Assembly: GCF_005048225.1 (NCBI RefSeq) | Contig: NZ_SUNI01000001.1 | Location: forward strand, 248,001-312,000 | Reading direction: 5' to 3' | Length of the DNA: 64,000 nucleotides | DNA from: Paracoccus gahaiensis | Lineage (GTDB): Bacteria > Pseudomonadota > Alphaproteobacteria > Rhodobacterales > Rhodobacteraceae | Shown here: positions 26,930 to 35,984 of the stretch, piece by piece | Position numbering within the stretch: the stretch's first letter is position 1 | How the letters are laid out: the number at the start of each line of letters is the position of its first letter | Notes under the pieces: generated by a model | Databases searched by the model: none | What the model was told of the DNA's origin: nothing | Seen by the model: the letters and a program-made list of their open reading frames with translations, nothing else | Translations under genes and position numbers: made by a program

Positions 26930-28030
26930 ATGGCCGTCACGATGGCAGAACTGGCGCAGGCCCTGGATACCCGGCTGTGGGGCGACGGATCGATCCGGGT
27001 GACCGGCGCCGCCGAGCCGGCCTCTGTCGCGCCGGTGGGCCCCGAGGGCGGTCTGCTGGCCATGGCCATGTCCCCGAAATACGCAGACCACCTGCAGCCC
27101 GGCAGCATCGCCATCCTGGCCGAGGGCATGGCCCCCGAAACATACGGGCTGGTGGCCGCGATCTTCGCGCCGCGCCCGCGTCTGGTCATGGCCGGGCTGA
27201 CCCGGGCCTTCGATCCGGGCCCCGACATCGCGGCGGGCATCCATCTGACGGCGGTGATCGACGACAGCGCAATGATCGGCGACGGCGCGGCCATCGGCCC
27301 CTTCGTCGTGATCGGCGCCGGCGTCATCATCGGTGACGGCGCCCGGATCGGCGCGCATGTCAGCATCGGACGGGGCGCCCGGATCGGCGCCTTGGCCCTG
27401 ATCCATGCAGGCGTGCGCATCGGCCATGACGTGATTGCGGGCGACCGGCTGATCGTGCAGCCCGGCGCGGTGATCGGCGGCGACGGCTTTTCCTTCGTCA
27501 CGCCCGAGGAATCAGGCATCGAGGAAATCCGCCGCACCCTGGGCGCCCGCGGCGAGGTCAAGGCGCAGCACTGGACCCGCATCCATTCGCTCGGCGCGGT
27601 CCATCTGGGCCATGACGTCGAGATCGGCGCCAACACCACCATCGACCGGGGCACGATCCGGGCCACGCAGATCGGCGACGGCACCAAGATCGACAATCTG
27701 GTGCAGGTGGCCCATAACGTCACCGTCGGGCGCGACTGCCTGCTCTGCAGCCAGGTCGGCATCGCCGGATCGTCGCGGATCGGCGACAGGGTCGTGCTGG
27801 CCGGCCAGGTCGGCGTGAACGACAACATCACCATCGGCGACGATGTGATCGCGGGCGGATCGTCCAAGATCTTCACGCGGGTGCCGGCAGGCCGGGTGAT
27901 CCTGGGCAATCCGGCGGTCAAGATGGAGACGCAGCTGGAGATCCAGAAGGCCGTCCGCCGTCTTCCGCGTGTCGCACAACAGTTGTCCAAGCTTCAGGAA
28001 ACCGTGACACGCCTGTTGGACAAGGGCTGA
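26930..28030 (+). CDS. lpxD: UDP-3-O-(3-hydroxyacyl)glucosamine N-acyltransferase
   Basis: A 366-residue left-handed beta-helix acyltransferase that adds the N-linked 3-hydroxyacyl chain in lipid A synthesis. The N-terminal uridine-binding domain (about 1-95) is followed by many hexapeptide repeats ([20 protein letters not shown]). The catalytic His is in [10 protein letters not shown], and a C-terminal helix carries acyl-ACP contacts. LpxD is normally beside fabZ-lpxA-lpxB; here the next genes are an ACP and a ketoacyl synthase. It may be a second LpxD for a special acyl chain or a relocated single copy. Confidence 0.9.
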   Translation: MAVTMAELAQALDTRLWGDGSIRVTGAAEPASVAPVGPEGGLLAMAMSPKYADHLQPGSIAILAEGMAPETYGLVAAIFAPRPRLVMAGLTRAFDPGPDIAAGIHLTAVIDDSAMIGDGAAIGPFVVIGAGVIIGDGARIGAHVSIGRGARIGALALIHAGVRIGHDVIAGDRLIVQPGAVIGGDGFSFVTPEESGIEEIRRTLGARGEVKAQHWTRIHSLGAVHLGHDVEIGANTTIDRGTIRATQIGDGTKIDNLVQVAHNVTVGRDCLLCSQVGIAGSSRIGDRVVLAGQVGVNDNITIGDDVIAGGSSKIFTRVPAGRVILGNPAVKMETQLEIQKAVRRLPRVAQQLSKLQETVTRLLDKG

Positions 28031-28042
28031 ACAGGAGGCGAC

Positions 28043-28309
28043 ATGACAGACCATATCAGACAGCGCATCCGCGCGATCATCGCGGAACAGGCCATGCTGG
28101 ATCCCGATCAGGTCACCGACGAGGCGACCCCGCAGGATCTGGGAATCGACAGCCTGGGCCTGGTCGAATCGATCTTTGCCATCGAGGAGGAATTCGACAT
28201 CTCGGTGCCGTTCAACGCGAACGAGCCCGAGAAATCCGAATTCGACATCTCGAACATGGGCACGATCATCGCGGCGGTCGAGCGGCTGGTGGCGGACAAG
28301 GCCGGATGA
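28043..28309 (+). CDS. acyl carrier protein
   Basis: An 88-residue acidic ACP. The phosphopantetheine attachment Ser37 lies in DLGIDSLGLVES. Helix III is preceded by an unusual FNANEPEKSEFDISNMG stretch, so it is not the housekeeping AcpP. It starts 12 bases after lpxD and overlaps the ketoacyl synthase start by four bases (ATGA), so the three are one translational unit. It probably carries a dedicated acyl chain for that synthase and perhaps for LpxD. Confidence 0.88.
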   Translation: MTDHIRQRIRAIIAEQAMLDPDQVTDEATPQDLGIDSLGLVESIFAIEEEFDISVPFNANEPEKSEFDISNMGTIIAAVERLVADKAG

Positions 28310-29634
28310 GCCGAGTGCCGACGCAGACCCCGCCCATCCCCGCCGTGGTGGACGAGGCGCTGATCGATGCGGGACGGGCCGCGCCGGCGGTGCAGCCCTC
28401 GGGCGATCTGTCCGGGCGGGGCGGCTTGCGGCGCGTGGTCATCACCGGGGCGGGCACGATCAACGCGCTTGGGCATGATGTCGAGACGACGATGCAGGCC
28501 TTCCGCGAGGGGCGCTGCGGCATCACCCAGCTGGAATTCCGCGATGTGGAGCGGTTGTCGATCCAGATCGGCGGTCAGGTCCATGCCTGGACGCCCGAGA
28601 CCTATTTCAACCGCCAGCAGATCCTGCTCTATGACAAGTTCACCCAGTTCACGTTGCTGGCCGCCAAGCAGGCGGTCGCCCAATCAGGGCTGCATTTCGA
28701 AGGCGCGCTCGGGCTGCGCGCCGGGGTCGTCCTTGGCACCGCCGGCGGCGGACTGAACACCTGGGACGAGAATTACCGCGCCGTCTATGAAGAGGGCAAG
28801 AACCGCGTCCATCCCTTCGTGGTGCCCAAGCTGATGAACAATGCCGCCGCCTCTCATGTCAGCATGGAGTTCGGCTTGCGCGGCCCCGCGTTCACGGTGG
28901 CCACGGCCTGCGCCAGTTCCAACCATGCGATGGGTCTGGCCTTCCAGATGGTGCGCTCCGGTGCGGCCGAGGTGATGCTGTCGGGCGGGTCCGAGGCGAT
29001 GCTGTGCTTTGGCGGCGTGAAGGCCTGGGAAGGGTTGCGCGTCATGTCCAAGGATGCCTGCCGCCCCTTCAGCGCCAACCGCAACGGCATGGTGCAGGGC
29101 GAGGGCGCCGGCGTCTTTGTCTTCGAGGAATACGACCATGCCCGCGCGCGCGGCGCCGAGATCCTGGCCGAGGTGGTGGGCTTCGCCATGTCCTCGGACG
29201 CGCAGGACATCGTCATGCCCTCGGCCCAGGGGGCCGAACGCGCGATCACCGGGGCCATGGTCGACGCGGGCCTGAACCGCGAGGATATCGGCTATATCAA
29301 CGCGCATGGCACCGGCACGGCGGCCAATGACAAGACCGAATGCGCCGCCGTGGCCCATGCCTTCGGCCATCACGCGGACCGGCTGATGATCAGTTCGACG
29401 AAGTCGATGCATGGCCACCTGATCGGCGGCACCGGCGCGGTCGAGCTTCTGGCCTGCATCATGGCGCTGCGCGACGGGGTGATCGCCCCGACGATCGGCT
29501 ATCAGGAGCCCGATCCCGAATGCGCGCTGGACGTGGTCCCGAACGAGGCGCGCGAGGCCAAGGTCGATGCCGTCCTGTCCAACGCCTTCGCCTTCGGCGG
29601 GCTGAATGCGGTCATCGCGCTGCGCCGCGTCTGA
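28306..29634 (+). CDS. beta-ketoacyl-ACP synthase (FabF-like)
   Basis: A 442-residue condensing enzyme with an extra 40-residue Pro/Ala-rich N-terminus. The catalytic Cys202 is in VATACASSNHA, His334 in NAHGTGT, and Lys366-His369 in TKSMHGHLIGG. All three catalytic residues are present, so it should elongate acyl-ACP. It is fused by a four-base overlap to the specialised ACP gene and follows lpxD. Together they suggest a dedicated acyl-chain pathway for lipid A or another envelope lipid. A secondary-metabolite role is less likely because no other biosynthetic genes are near. Confidence 0.87.
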   Translation: MSRVPTQTPPIPAVVDEALIDAGRAAPAVQPSGDLSGRGGLRRVVITGAGTINALGHDVETTMQAFREGRCGITQLEFRDVERLSIQIGGQVHAWTPETYFNRQQILLYDKFTQFTLLAAKQAVAQSGLHFEGALGLRAGVVLGTAGGGLNTWDENYRAVYEEGKNRVHPFVVPKLMNNAAASHVSMEFGLRGPAFTVATACASSNHAMGLAFQMVRSGAAEVMLSGGSEAMLCFGGVKAWEGLRVMSKDACRPFSANRNGMVQGEGAGVFVFEEYDHARARGAEILAEVVGFAMSSDAQDIVMPSAQGAERAITGAMVDAGLNREDIGYINAHGTGTAANDKTECAAVAHAFGHHADRLMISSTKSMHGHLIGGTGAVELLACIMALRDGVIAPTIGYQEPDPECALDVVPNEAREAKVDAVLSNAFAFGGLNAVIALRRV

Positions 29635-29670
29635 GATCGCCTGACGTCTGATCCCGTCCCCCGACATGAC

Positions 29671-29700
29671 AACGCCGCGCCCCTTGCAGGGCACGGCGTT
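29671..29700 (+). terminator. terminator of the lpxD-ACP-synthase operon
   Basis: AACGCCG / CGGCGTT outer arms enclosing an inner CCC/GGG pairing, starting 36 bases after the synthase stop and followed by a short pyrimidine-rich stretch. Confidence 0.6.
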
Positions 29701-29727
29701 TCGCTTGGGCGCGTCAGATGGCCGGGA

Positions 29728-30579
29728 TCACTCGGCCGGTGCGTCCTCTGCCGGAGCGTCCTCTGCCGGGGCAGCGTCGGTCGGGGCAGCGTCGGTCGGG
29801 GCCGCGTTGGCCGGAGCCTCGGGGGCCGGTTCGGCGGCATAGGCGGTCAGCTCGTCGAAGGCGGCGGTGAAGCCGGCCAGCGACATGGACAGCTGCACCG
29901 GCTCGGCCGGATCGCCGCCGAAGGGCAGCAGCTGCACATTGGCGATGCGACCGCCCTTCATGCCGGCCAGTTCCTCGGGCGTGAAGCCCAAACGCGCGAC
30001 GCAGCCCACCGGGGCGCAGAAGCTGAACGGATAGCCGCGCATCTCGCCCGCATCGACCTGAAAGCCCAGGCCCTCGATCAGGTCGGTCTCCAGCGGCGCG
30101 ACCAGCGTCGCGCCGGCGGCCACATTGCCGTTGGACAGCGGCACCAAGGTCAGTTCGGCCACGGCATTGTCGTCCGCGTCGGTCAAGAGCTTGTACATCT
30201 CACAGGGGTCCTTACCCTGGCCTGCGCGGATGCAGCGGATCGTCCAGTCGCCATGCTCGGATCTGGCGTAATAGCTGCCCGGGCCCTCGGGATCGGGCGC
30301 CGTGCCGGCAGCCGCGCCGTCGGCGGCCTGTTCCGAGGGGGTGGGCATCGCAGTCCCGGGGGCCGCATCAGATTCTGCCGGGGCATCGGGGGTGTCGGCA
30401 GGGGCTGGGCTGGCGGCTGGAGCGAGCGGCGACTCGATCGTGGGAGCCTCGCTGGCGGGCGCTTCCGCGGCAGGGGCCTCGGGGGCGGGCGCGATCGGGC
30501 TGGTGGCATCCTGGGCGAAGGCCGGGCCGGCAATCAGCGCCAAAGCAGCCAGCAGCGCCTGCGACGATTTGATGGACAT
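29728..30579 (-). CDS. invasion-associated locus B (IalB) family periplasmic protein
   Basis: A 283-residue exported protein. The signal peptide (about 1-22) ends AFAQ. A long Ala/Pro/Glu/Ser-rich arm (about 23-95) leads into an IalB-like domain (HGDWTIRCI, paired Cys, SFCAPVGCVARLGF), then an Ala/Pro/Asp-rich tail of repeated APAED units. IalB is named for Bartonella erythrocyte invasion; in free-living alphaproteobacteria the function is unknown. The start is the ATG after AAGGAAGAAAG; an upstream ATG at 30624 lacks a ribosome site. Low-complexity arms resemble those of the PRC-barrel protein at 3545-4309. Confidence 0.78.
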   Translation of the reverse strand: MSIKSSQALLAALALIAGPAFAQDATSPIAPAPEAPAAEAPASEAPTIESPLAPAASPAPADTPDAPAESDAAPGTAMPTPSEQAADGAAAGTAPDPEGPGSYYARSEHGDWTIRCIRAGQGKDPCEMYKLLTDADDNAVAELTLVPLSNGNVAAGATLVAPLETDLIEGLGFQVDAGEMRGYPFSFCAPVGCVARLGFTPEELAGMKGGRIANVQLLPFGGDPAEPVQLSMSLAGFTAAFDELTAYAAEPAPEAPANAAPTDAAPTDAAPAEDAPAEDAPAE

Positions 30580-30880
30580 GAATCTTTCTTCCTTTTGCTC
30601 AGCGCATTGTGGCCGATCTAGCACGGTCGGAAAACCTTGTCAGGCCCCCGCCACATCGCGCGCCGTCACCTTGGCTTGAGCCCGCGCCCGCATCCCGGCC
30701 CCGCGCAAGGTTTCGCCGAAAGGGCCCCGGGGCCCGGACATGCGAAAGGCCGCAGCTTTCACCACGGCCCCCGACGCGTTGCGTAAGTCTCCCTGCCGGA
30801 CGGGCCGGTCATCATTGCAGCGGACAGTAGTCGCGCCGCCGTGATCCGTCAACGGGGAAGACAGTCCGTCCCCCGGTCTG

Positions 30881-30908
30881 AAAAAAGGCCGCACCCGGGG
30901 GTGCGGCC
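30881..30908 (-). terminator. orphan rho-independent terminator facing left
   Basis: On the minus strand a nine-base stem (GGCCGCACC / GGTGCGGCC) with a four-base loop is followed by six Ts. No leftward gene lies between it and the rightward gene at 31050, so it should end a short untranslated RNA starting in about 30910-31040. The 470-base gap 30580-31049 holds nothing else that I can support. Confidence 0.65.
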
Positions 30909-31049
30909 AGTCCAACAGGGAGGAATGTCCGAAGGCACGGCAGGTGTTCCGGACAGGTTCAACCTTGCCATGAAGCCGTTAAGATAGTCTTTTCGGAACG
31001 CGCGTTGCCTGCTGCGCGGCGCATTATTTTTCTAAGAAAGGGGCAGCCG

Positions 31050-32609
31050 ATGGCCATGGTCCTTGATCCCGAGGCGGGTCGCATCATCGTCGGCGGTGCG
31101 GGCGAGGGTTCCGCCCTGCCAGAGGCGCTGCTGCTGCGGCTGGCCAATCGCCACGGGCTGATCGCGGGCGCCACCGGCACCGGCAAGACCGTGACCCTGC
31201 AGACCCTGGCCGAAAGCCTGTCGCTGGCCGGGGTGCCGGTCTTTCTGTCGGATGTGAAGGGCGATCTGGCCGGGCTGGCGCGCCCGGGCTCCGATCAGGG
31301 CAAGCTGCACGGCGCGTTCCAGGCGCGGGCCGCGAGGATCGGCGTCGATCTGGATTATCAAGCCTTCCCGGTGACCTTCTGGGATGTCTGGGGCGCCGAG
31401 GGCCATCCGGTCCGCACCACCCCGGCCGAGATGGGGCCGCTGCTGCTGTCGCGCCTGCTGGGCCTGACCGCCGTGCAGGAGGGGGTGATGACCATCGCCT
31501 TCCGCCTGGCCGACGAGCAGGGGCTGCCGCTTCTGGACCTGAAGGACCTGCAGGCGATGCTGGTCTGGGTGGGCCAGAACGCCCGCGACCTGTCGCTGCG
31601 CTATGGCAATGTCGGCACCTCCAGCGTCGGCGCGATCCAGCGCGCGCTGCTGGTGCTGGAAGGCGAGGGCGGCGACCGCCTGTTCGGAGAGCCGGCGCTG
31701 GATCTGGCCGACCTGCTGCGGCAGGACGATCAGGGGCGGGGGGTGATCAACATCCTGGCGGCGGACCGGCTGATGTCCGCGCCGCGCCTCTATGCGACCT
31801 TCCTGCTGTGGCTTCTGTCCGAACTCTTCGAGCAGCTGCCCGAGGTGGGCGATCCCGACCGCCCGCGGCTCGCGTTCTTCTTCGACGAGGCGCATCTGCT
31901 GTTCGACGACGCCCCCAAGGCGCTGGTCGACAAGATCGAGCAGGTGGCCCGGCTGATCCGCTCCAAGGGCGTCAGCATCTGGTTCGTCAGCCAGTCCCCC
32001 GCCGACATTCCCGAGGATGTGCTGGGCCAGCTGGGCAATCGCGTGCAGCACGGGTTGCGGGCCTTCACCGCCAAGGATCAGGCGGCGCTGCGCGCGGCGG
32101 CGCAGAACTATCGCCCGAACCCGGATTTCGACATCGCCGAGGCGATCCAGACGGTGGGCACCGGCGAGGCCGTGACCTCGTTCCTGCAGGCGAAGGGAGA
32201 GCCGGGGATCGCGCAGCGCACGCTGATCCGCCCGCCCTTCAGCCAGCTCGGCCCGATCACCGAGGACGAGCGCGCGACGATCGTGGCGGCCTCGCCCCTG
32301 GGGGCAACATACGCCACCACGCTGGACCGCCACTCGGCCCATGAGATGCTGGCGCAGCGCACCGCCGAGGCGGCGGCGCCGGCAGATGAGGATCTGTTCC
32401 GGATGCCCGCCCCCAGCCCCGCTCCAACCGCCAGCCGGGGCCGCCCCTATCAGGCGCCCGAGGCGCCCGAGAAACCCGCGCCGCGCGGCCGGTCCGACAG
32501 CATCGCGCAGGCCTTTGGCAAGAGCCTCGCGCGGCAACTGGGCACCCGGACCGGGCAGGCGCTGATCCGGGGCGTCCTGGGCTCGCTGACGGGCAGGCGT
32601 CGGCGCTGA
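31050..32609 (+). CDS. HerA-like / DUF853 ATPase
   Basis: A 519-residue P-loop ATPase of the HerA/FtsK fold family annotated as DUF853 or HerA-like helicase. The Walker A is GATGTGKTVTLQTL (about residues 35-48), the Walker B is LAFFFDEAHLLFDD, and FVSQSPADIPEDVLGQLGNRVQHGLRAF is the conserved sensor/arginine-finger region. Archaeal HerA pumps DNA for end resection; the role of the bacterial DUF853 group is unclear. The C-terminal 90 residues are Pro/Ala/Arg-rich and basic. The start ATG follows AAAGGGG. It ends three bases before the convergent DUF6477 gene. Confidence 0.85.
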   Translation: MAMVLDPEAGRIIVGGAGEGSALPEALLLRLANRHGLIAGATGTGKTVTLQTLAESLSLAGVPVFLSDVKGDLAGLARPGSDQGKLHGAFQARAARIGVDLDYQAFPVTFWDVWGAEGHPVRTTPAEMGPLLLSRLLGLTAVQEGVMTIAFRLADEQGLPLLDLKDLQAMLVWVGQNARDLSLRYGNVGTSSVGAIQRALLVLEGEGGDRLFGEPALDLADLLRQDDQGRGVINILAADRLMSAPRLYATFLLWLLSELFEQLPEVGDPDRPRLAFFFDEAHLLFDDAPKALVDKIEQVARLIRSKGVSIWFVSQSPADIPEDVLGQLGNRVQHGLRAFTAKDQAALRAAAQNYRPNPDFDIAEAIQTVGTGEAVTSFLQAKGEPGIAQRTLIRPPFSQLGPITEDERATIVAASPLGATYATTLDRHSAHEMLAQRTAEAAAPADEDLFRMPAPSPAPTASRGRPYQAPEAPEKPAPRGRSDSIAQAFGKSLARQLGTRTGQALIRGVLGSLTGRRRR

Positions 32610-32612
32610 GGC

Positions 32613-32960
32613 TCAGCGCGCGGCGACGGCCGGGCAGGGCGGGGTGGCGGCGACGGCGGCGCGCATCTCGGCCAGAATGGCGATCATCAGTGCGACATGG
32701 CGCCTGAGATCGTAGCCGGCGGCCCGCGTCACCCGCAGGTCGTTCTGCAGATCCTCCTCGGCGCGCAGGCGCGGCAGCACCGCGCCGGGGGCCGGGCAGG
32801 TCTCCGAGCGCAGCAGCCGCGCCAGATCCCGGTCGCGCCGCCAGGACGCCTGACCCTCGCGGGCGGCGCGGATCAGCATCGCGGGACGACGCAGCCCGTG
32901 CAGCGACGGGCGGGGGCGGAAGACGATCACGTTCGACATTGCGGTCATGGGCGCGGTCAT
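32613..32960 (-). CDS. DUF6477 family protein
   Basis: A 115-residue cytoplasmic protein. LRRPAMLIRAAREGQASWRRDRDLARLLR, then VLPRLRAEEDLQNDLR and RHVALMIAILAEM, match my memory of DUF6477, a family I know mainly from Rhodobacteraceae. It is helical and basic, and the function is unknown. The start is the ATG after GAAGGACAGG; ATGs at 32948 and 32939 are possible. It is divergent from a DUF6456 helix-turn-helix gene, so a shared regulatory region of 216 bases (32961-33176) serves both. Confidence 0.7.
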   Translation of the reverse strand: MTAPMTAMSNVIVFRPRPSLHGLRRPAMLIRAAREGQASWRRDRDLARLLRSETCPAPGAVLPRLRAEEDLQNDLRVTRAAGYDLRRHVALMIAILAEMRAAVAATPPCPAVAAR

Positions 32961-33122
32961 GGGCCTGTCCTTCAGTTTTGCTCGCGATGCAGCTTCACAC
33001 AACTTTCAGCTGTGTTGCCGAATCGCCCGTCGCAGCGCGCGGTCGCGCAAAGATTCTTTAGGAATTGTTAGGGAATGTTGCGGCTATGTGCAGAGACATC
33101 CTGTTCGGCACAGAACGCCATA

Positions 33123-33135
33123 CAACCCAGGGTTG
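33123..33135. promoter_or_regulatory. perfect palindrome upstream of the DUF6456 gene
   Basis: CAACCC-A-GGGTTG, six-base perfect arms around one base, 42 bases before the start of the helix-turn-helix gene. It is a candidate autoregulatory operator. Confidence 0.45.
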
Positions 33136-33176
33136 CCCTTCCAGCCTGGCAGCCCGAGGACGACAAGGGACCTGAC

Positions 33177-34325
33177 ATGACCATATCCACCGGTGATTTC
33201 GCACCCTGCCCGGATGTCGCGGCGCCGCTTTCCGGGACCGGCCAAGGCAAGCACGCGCCCTGCGACATGACCGAGGATGCCCGCCTCTACCTGCGCCATG
33301 TCGAACAGGGCGTGCCCATCCGGGCGCTGGCCCGCGAATCCGGCTGTCATGCCTCGACCATCCTGCGCCGCGTCCGTCGGTTCGAGGCGCGGCGCGACGA
33401 TCCGCTGGTCGATGCCGCCCTGACCCCCCGGCCCCCGCGCAACAGCGCCCAGGACGACCGGCAGGCGCTGCGGGTGCTGCGGCGGCTGGCCGAGCCGGGT
33501 GCGGCGATGGCCTCGGCGCCCGGCATGGACAAGGCCATCGTGACCCGCAACGACATCCGTACCGCCGTGCTGGACCGCGCCCTGGCCGAGGGCATGGCGC
33601 TAAAGGGCTGGGTCGTGCAGACCCGGACGGGCGGGCGGCTGCAGCGCTATGTCATCGCCCCGGCGGGACGCGCGGCGCTGCGCGACATGCTGCGCTCGCC
33701 CCGCCAGCGCAATGCGGTCCCGGGCCCGGCGGCCTTCGCGGATGCCGAACGGGTCGGTCCCGAACCGGCAGCCCTGCCGCCCGGCATGGCCGAAGCGCAG
33801 GCCGAGTTCGCCCCCGCCGAAAGCCATCGGGTCTGGGAGGATCGGGTGATCGAGGACCCCGAGACGGGGCGGCGCCGCCATGCCCGGGTCAACATCGCGG
33901 AAAGCCCGCTTCTGGTGCTGGCCCGGCGGCGCGATACGGACGGGCAGCCCTTCCTGAGTGCGGAGCTGGTCTCGGCAGGCGAGCGGCTGCGCGAGGATTT
34001 CGAGCTGGCGCAGATCGGGCCCCGGGTCACGCAGAACTGGGACGGCTTCATGACGGCGGGAATCGACGTGTCGCGGGGCGGTGCAGGATTTTGCGGCGGA
34101 TCCGAGAAGGCCCGCGACCGCGTGGCGCTGGCCCTGCGCGATCTGGGACCGGGGCTGGGCGACATCGTGCTGCGGGTCTGCTGCTTTCTGGAGGGCATCG
34201 AGATGACAGAGCGGCGCTTCGGCTGGTCGGCCCGCTCGGGCAAGATCGTGCTGCGCCTGGCCCTGATGCGGCTGGAGCGGCATTATCTGGAAACCTACGG
34301 CAAGGGCCGTCCGCTGATCGGCTGA
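33177..34325 (+). CDS. helix-turn-helix protein with C-terminal DUF6456 domain
   Basis: A 382-residue likely DNA-binding regulator. An N-terminal helix-turn-helix (about residues 30-65: VPIRALARESGCHASTILRRVRRFE) is followed by a second basic helical region with a winged-helix look (about 120-185: LDRALAEGMALKGWVVQTRTGGRLQRYVI). A C-terminal DUF6456 domain ends in GWSARSGKIVLRLALMRLERHY. The start is the ATG after AAGGGA; a longer frame upstream is not supported. Its layout recalls activators of gene-transfer-agent clusters in Rhodobacterales, but that link is from memory and weak. Targets unknown. Confidence 0.75.
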   Translation: MTISTGDFAPCPDVAAPLSGTGQGKHAPCDMTEDARLYLRHVEQGVPIRALARESGCHASTILRRVRRFEARRDDPLVDAALTPRPPRNSAQDDRQALRVLRRLAEPGAAMASAPGMDKAIVTRNDIRTAVLDRALAEGMALKGWVVQTRTGGRLQRYVIAPAGRAALRDMLRSPRQRNAVPGPAAFADAERVGPEPAALPPGMAEAQAEFAPAESHRVWEDRVIEDPETGRRRHARVNIAESPLLVLARRRDTDGQPFLSAELVSAGERLREDFELAQIGPRVTQNWDGFMTAGIDVSRGGAGFCGGSEKARDRVALALRDLGPGLGDIVLRVCCFLEGIEMTERRFGWSARSGKIVLRLALMRLERHYLETYGKGRPLIG

Positions 34326-34333
34326 ACGAACAG

Positions 34334-34359
34334 GGGGCGCCCCGTGGGGCGCCCCTTTT
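34334..34359 (+). terminator. rho-independent terminator after the DUF6456 gene
   Basis: GGGGCGCC-CCGTGG-GGCGCCCC followed by TTTT, eight bases after the stop codon. Confidence 0.8.
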
Positions 34360-34392
34360 AAACCGACACTCGTGAAACAGGTCACGCGGCGG

Positions 34393-35886
34393 TTATTCCG
34401 CCGCGTGACGGTGGCGTTCTGCCATCTCGGCGCGGGCCTGACGGATGCCCGCCCCATAGGCCGGGCTGATCGCGTCGAAATGCGCCAGCGCGACATCCAG
34501 GATGCGCTCGTCGGACACCCCCTCCATCGCGGCGGCGAGGTTCTTGTACAGGCGCTCGCGCTCCTCCTCGGTCAGCACCGTGTCATGCAGCGCGCGGACC
34601 TGCGTATAGTCGTCCATCTGCTGCTGGTGCGGATGGCGCCCGGCCTCGCCCGAGATCCGCAGCGGCGGCTCTGCGAAGGACGGATCCTCGACGGCGCCAC
34701 CGAAGCTGTTCGGCTCGTAATAGGCGTCCGAACTGCCCGACTTGTGGCCGAAGAAGTTCATCGACCCGTCCTTGTGATAGTGATGCACCGGGGATTTCGC
34801 GGCGTTCACCGGCAGATGCTCGTAATGCGTGCCCAAGCGATAGCGATGCGCGTCGGCATAGCTGAAGACGCGGGCCTGCAGCATCTTGTCGGGCGAATAG
34901 CCGATGCCGCGCACCTTGTTCGACGGGCTGAAGGCAGCCTGTTCGATCTGCGCGAAATAGTTGTCGGCATTGCGGTTCAACTCGACCTCGCCGACCTCGA
35001 TCAGCGGATAGTCGGAATGCGGCCAGACCTTGGTCAGGTCGAACGGATCATAGGGGGTCTTTTCCGCGTCCAGTTCGGGCATGACCTGAACCATCATCTT
35101 CCAGCGCGGGAACTGGCCGTCCTCGATCTTGCCGAACAAGGCCTCCTGATACCCCTCGCGGTTGTGGCCGATGATCTCGGCGGCCTCGCCATTGGTGAAA
35201 TGGCGGTGGCCCTGCTGGGTCTTGAAGTGGAACTTGACCCAGAAGCGCTCGCCCGCGGCATTCCACAGCGAATAGGTGTGGCTGCCATAGCCGTTCATGA
35301 AGGTCGGGTCCTGCGGAATGCCGCGATCCGACATCAGGATCGTCACCTGGTGCAGCGATTCGGGCTGCTGGCCCCAGAAATCCCACATGGCGGTCGGGCT
35401 GCGCATGTTGGTGCGCGGGTGACGCTTCTGCGTGTGGATGAAGTCGGGAAACTTCAGCGGGTCGCGGACGAAGAAGACGGGCGTGTTGTTGCCCACCATG
35501 TCCCAGTTGCCCTCGTCGGTGTAGAACTTCAGCGAGAAGCCCCGCACGTCGCGCTCATGGTCGGCCGCCCCGGCCTCGCCGGCCACGGTCGAGAAGCGCG
35601 CCAGCATGTCGGTCGTCTTGCCGACCTGCGAGAAGATCGAGGCGCAGCTGTACTGGCTGATGTCGTTGGTGACGGTGAAGGTCCCGAAGGCGCCCCAGCC
35701 CTTGGCGTGGACGACACGCTCGGGGATGCGCTCGCGGTTCTGGTGGGCCAGCTTTTCCAGCAGCTGGTAATCCTGCATCAGCAGCGGGCCGCGCACACCG
35801 GCCGTTTCGCTGTTCTGGTTCGAGGCGATGGGTGCGCCTGCGGTGGTGGTCATGCGCGGGCGGCCGGACGGATCGTTCTGGCTCAT
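34393..35886 (-). CDS. katA: monofunctional heme catalase
   Basis: A 497-residue small-subunit catalase converting hydrogen peroxide to water and oxygen. The catalytic His60 is in [13 protein letters not shown], the distal Asn is near residue 133 in VGNNTPVFF, and the proximal heme Tyr is in [16 protein letters not shown]. The start is the ATG 21 codons before MTTTAGAPI, preceded by AGGGAGCC; upstream in-frame ATGs are less likely. It is divergent from oxyR across 98 bases, the usual arrangement for peroxide-induced catalase. The C-terminus is His-rich (ERHRHAAE). Confidence 0.95.
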   Translation of the reverse strand: MSQNDPSGRPRMTTTAGAPIASNQNSETAGVRGPLLMQDYQLLEKLAHQNRERIPERVVHAKGWGAFGTFTVTNDISQYSCASIFSQVGKTTDMLARFSTVAGEAGAADHERDVRGFSLKFYTDEGNWDMVGNNTPVFFVRDPLKFPDFIHTQKRHPRTNMRSPTAMWDFWGQQPESLHQVTILMSDRGIPQDPTFMNGYGSHTYSLWNAAGERFWVKFHFKTQQGHRHFTNGEAAEIIGHNREGYQEALFGKIEDGQFPRWKMMVQVMPELDAEKTPYDPFDLTKVWPHSDYPLIEVGEVELNRNADNYFAQIEQAAFSPSNKVRGIGYSPDKMLQARVFSYADAHRYRLGTHYEHLPVNAAKSPVHHYHKDGSMNFFGHKSGSSDAYYEPNSFGGAVEDPSFAEPPLRISGEAGRHPHQQQMDDYTQVRALHDTVLTEEERERLYKNLAAAMEGVSDERILDVALAHFDAISPAYGAGIRQARAEMAERHRHAAE

Positions 35887-35944
35887 GAGAGGCTCCCTTG
35901 TGGTTGAATTCATTGGTTGCACCATGACCCATCCGGGCGATAAA

Positions 35945-35973
35945 CAGAAATCGGTAATTCTGCTTGAACCGAT
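35945..35973. promoter_or_regulatory. nested inverted repeats, probable OxyR site
   Basis: CAGAA-8-TTCTG (35945-35962) overlaps ATCGGT-12-ACCGAT (35950-35973) in the katA-oxyR gap. LysR-family regulators bind such dyads between divergent targets. Confidence 0.5.
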
Positions 35974-35984
35974 CAGGTCCCCTT

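Noticed and set aside
25849-27990. A 713-codon leftward open frame across ldtD and lpxD
   Set aside because: It spans two real genes on the opposite strand and their boundary, with no domain.
30923-30985. A 20-codon rightward peptide after GGGAGGA
   Set aside because: The ribosome site is too close to the ATG, and the stretch lies upstream of the orphan terminator's transcript on the other strand; no conservation can be seen.
33050-33100. TTAG-spaced boxes resembling a CtrA site upstream of the DUF6456 gene
   Set aside because: The half-sites are TTAG not TTAA and the spacing is six, so the match to TTAA-7-TTAA is poor.
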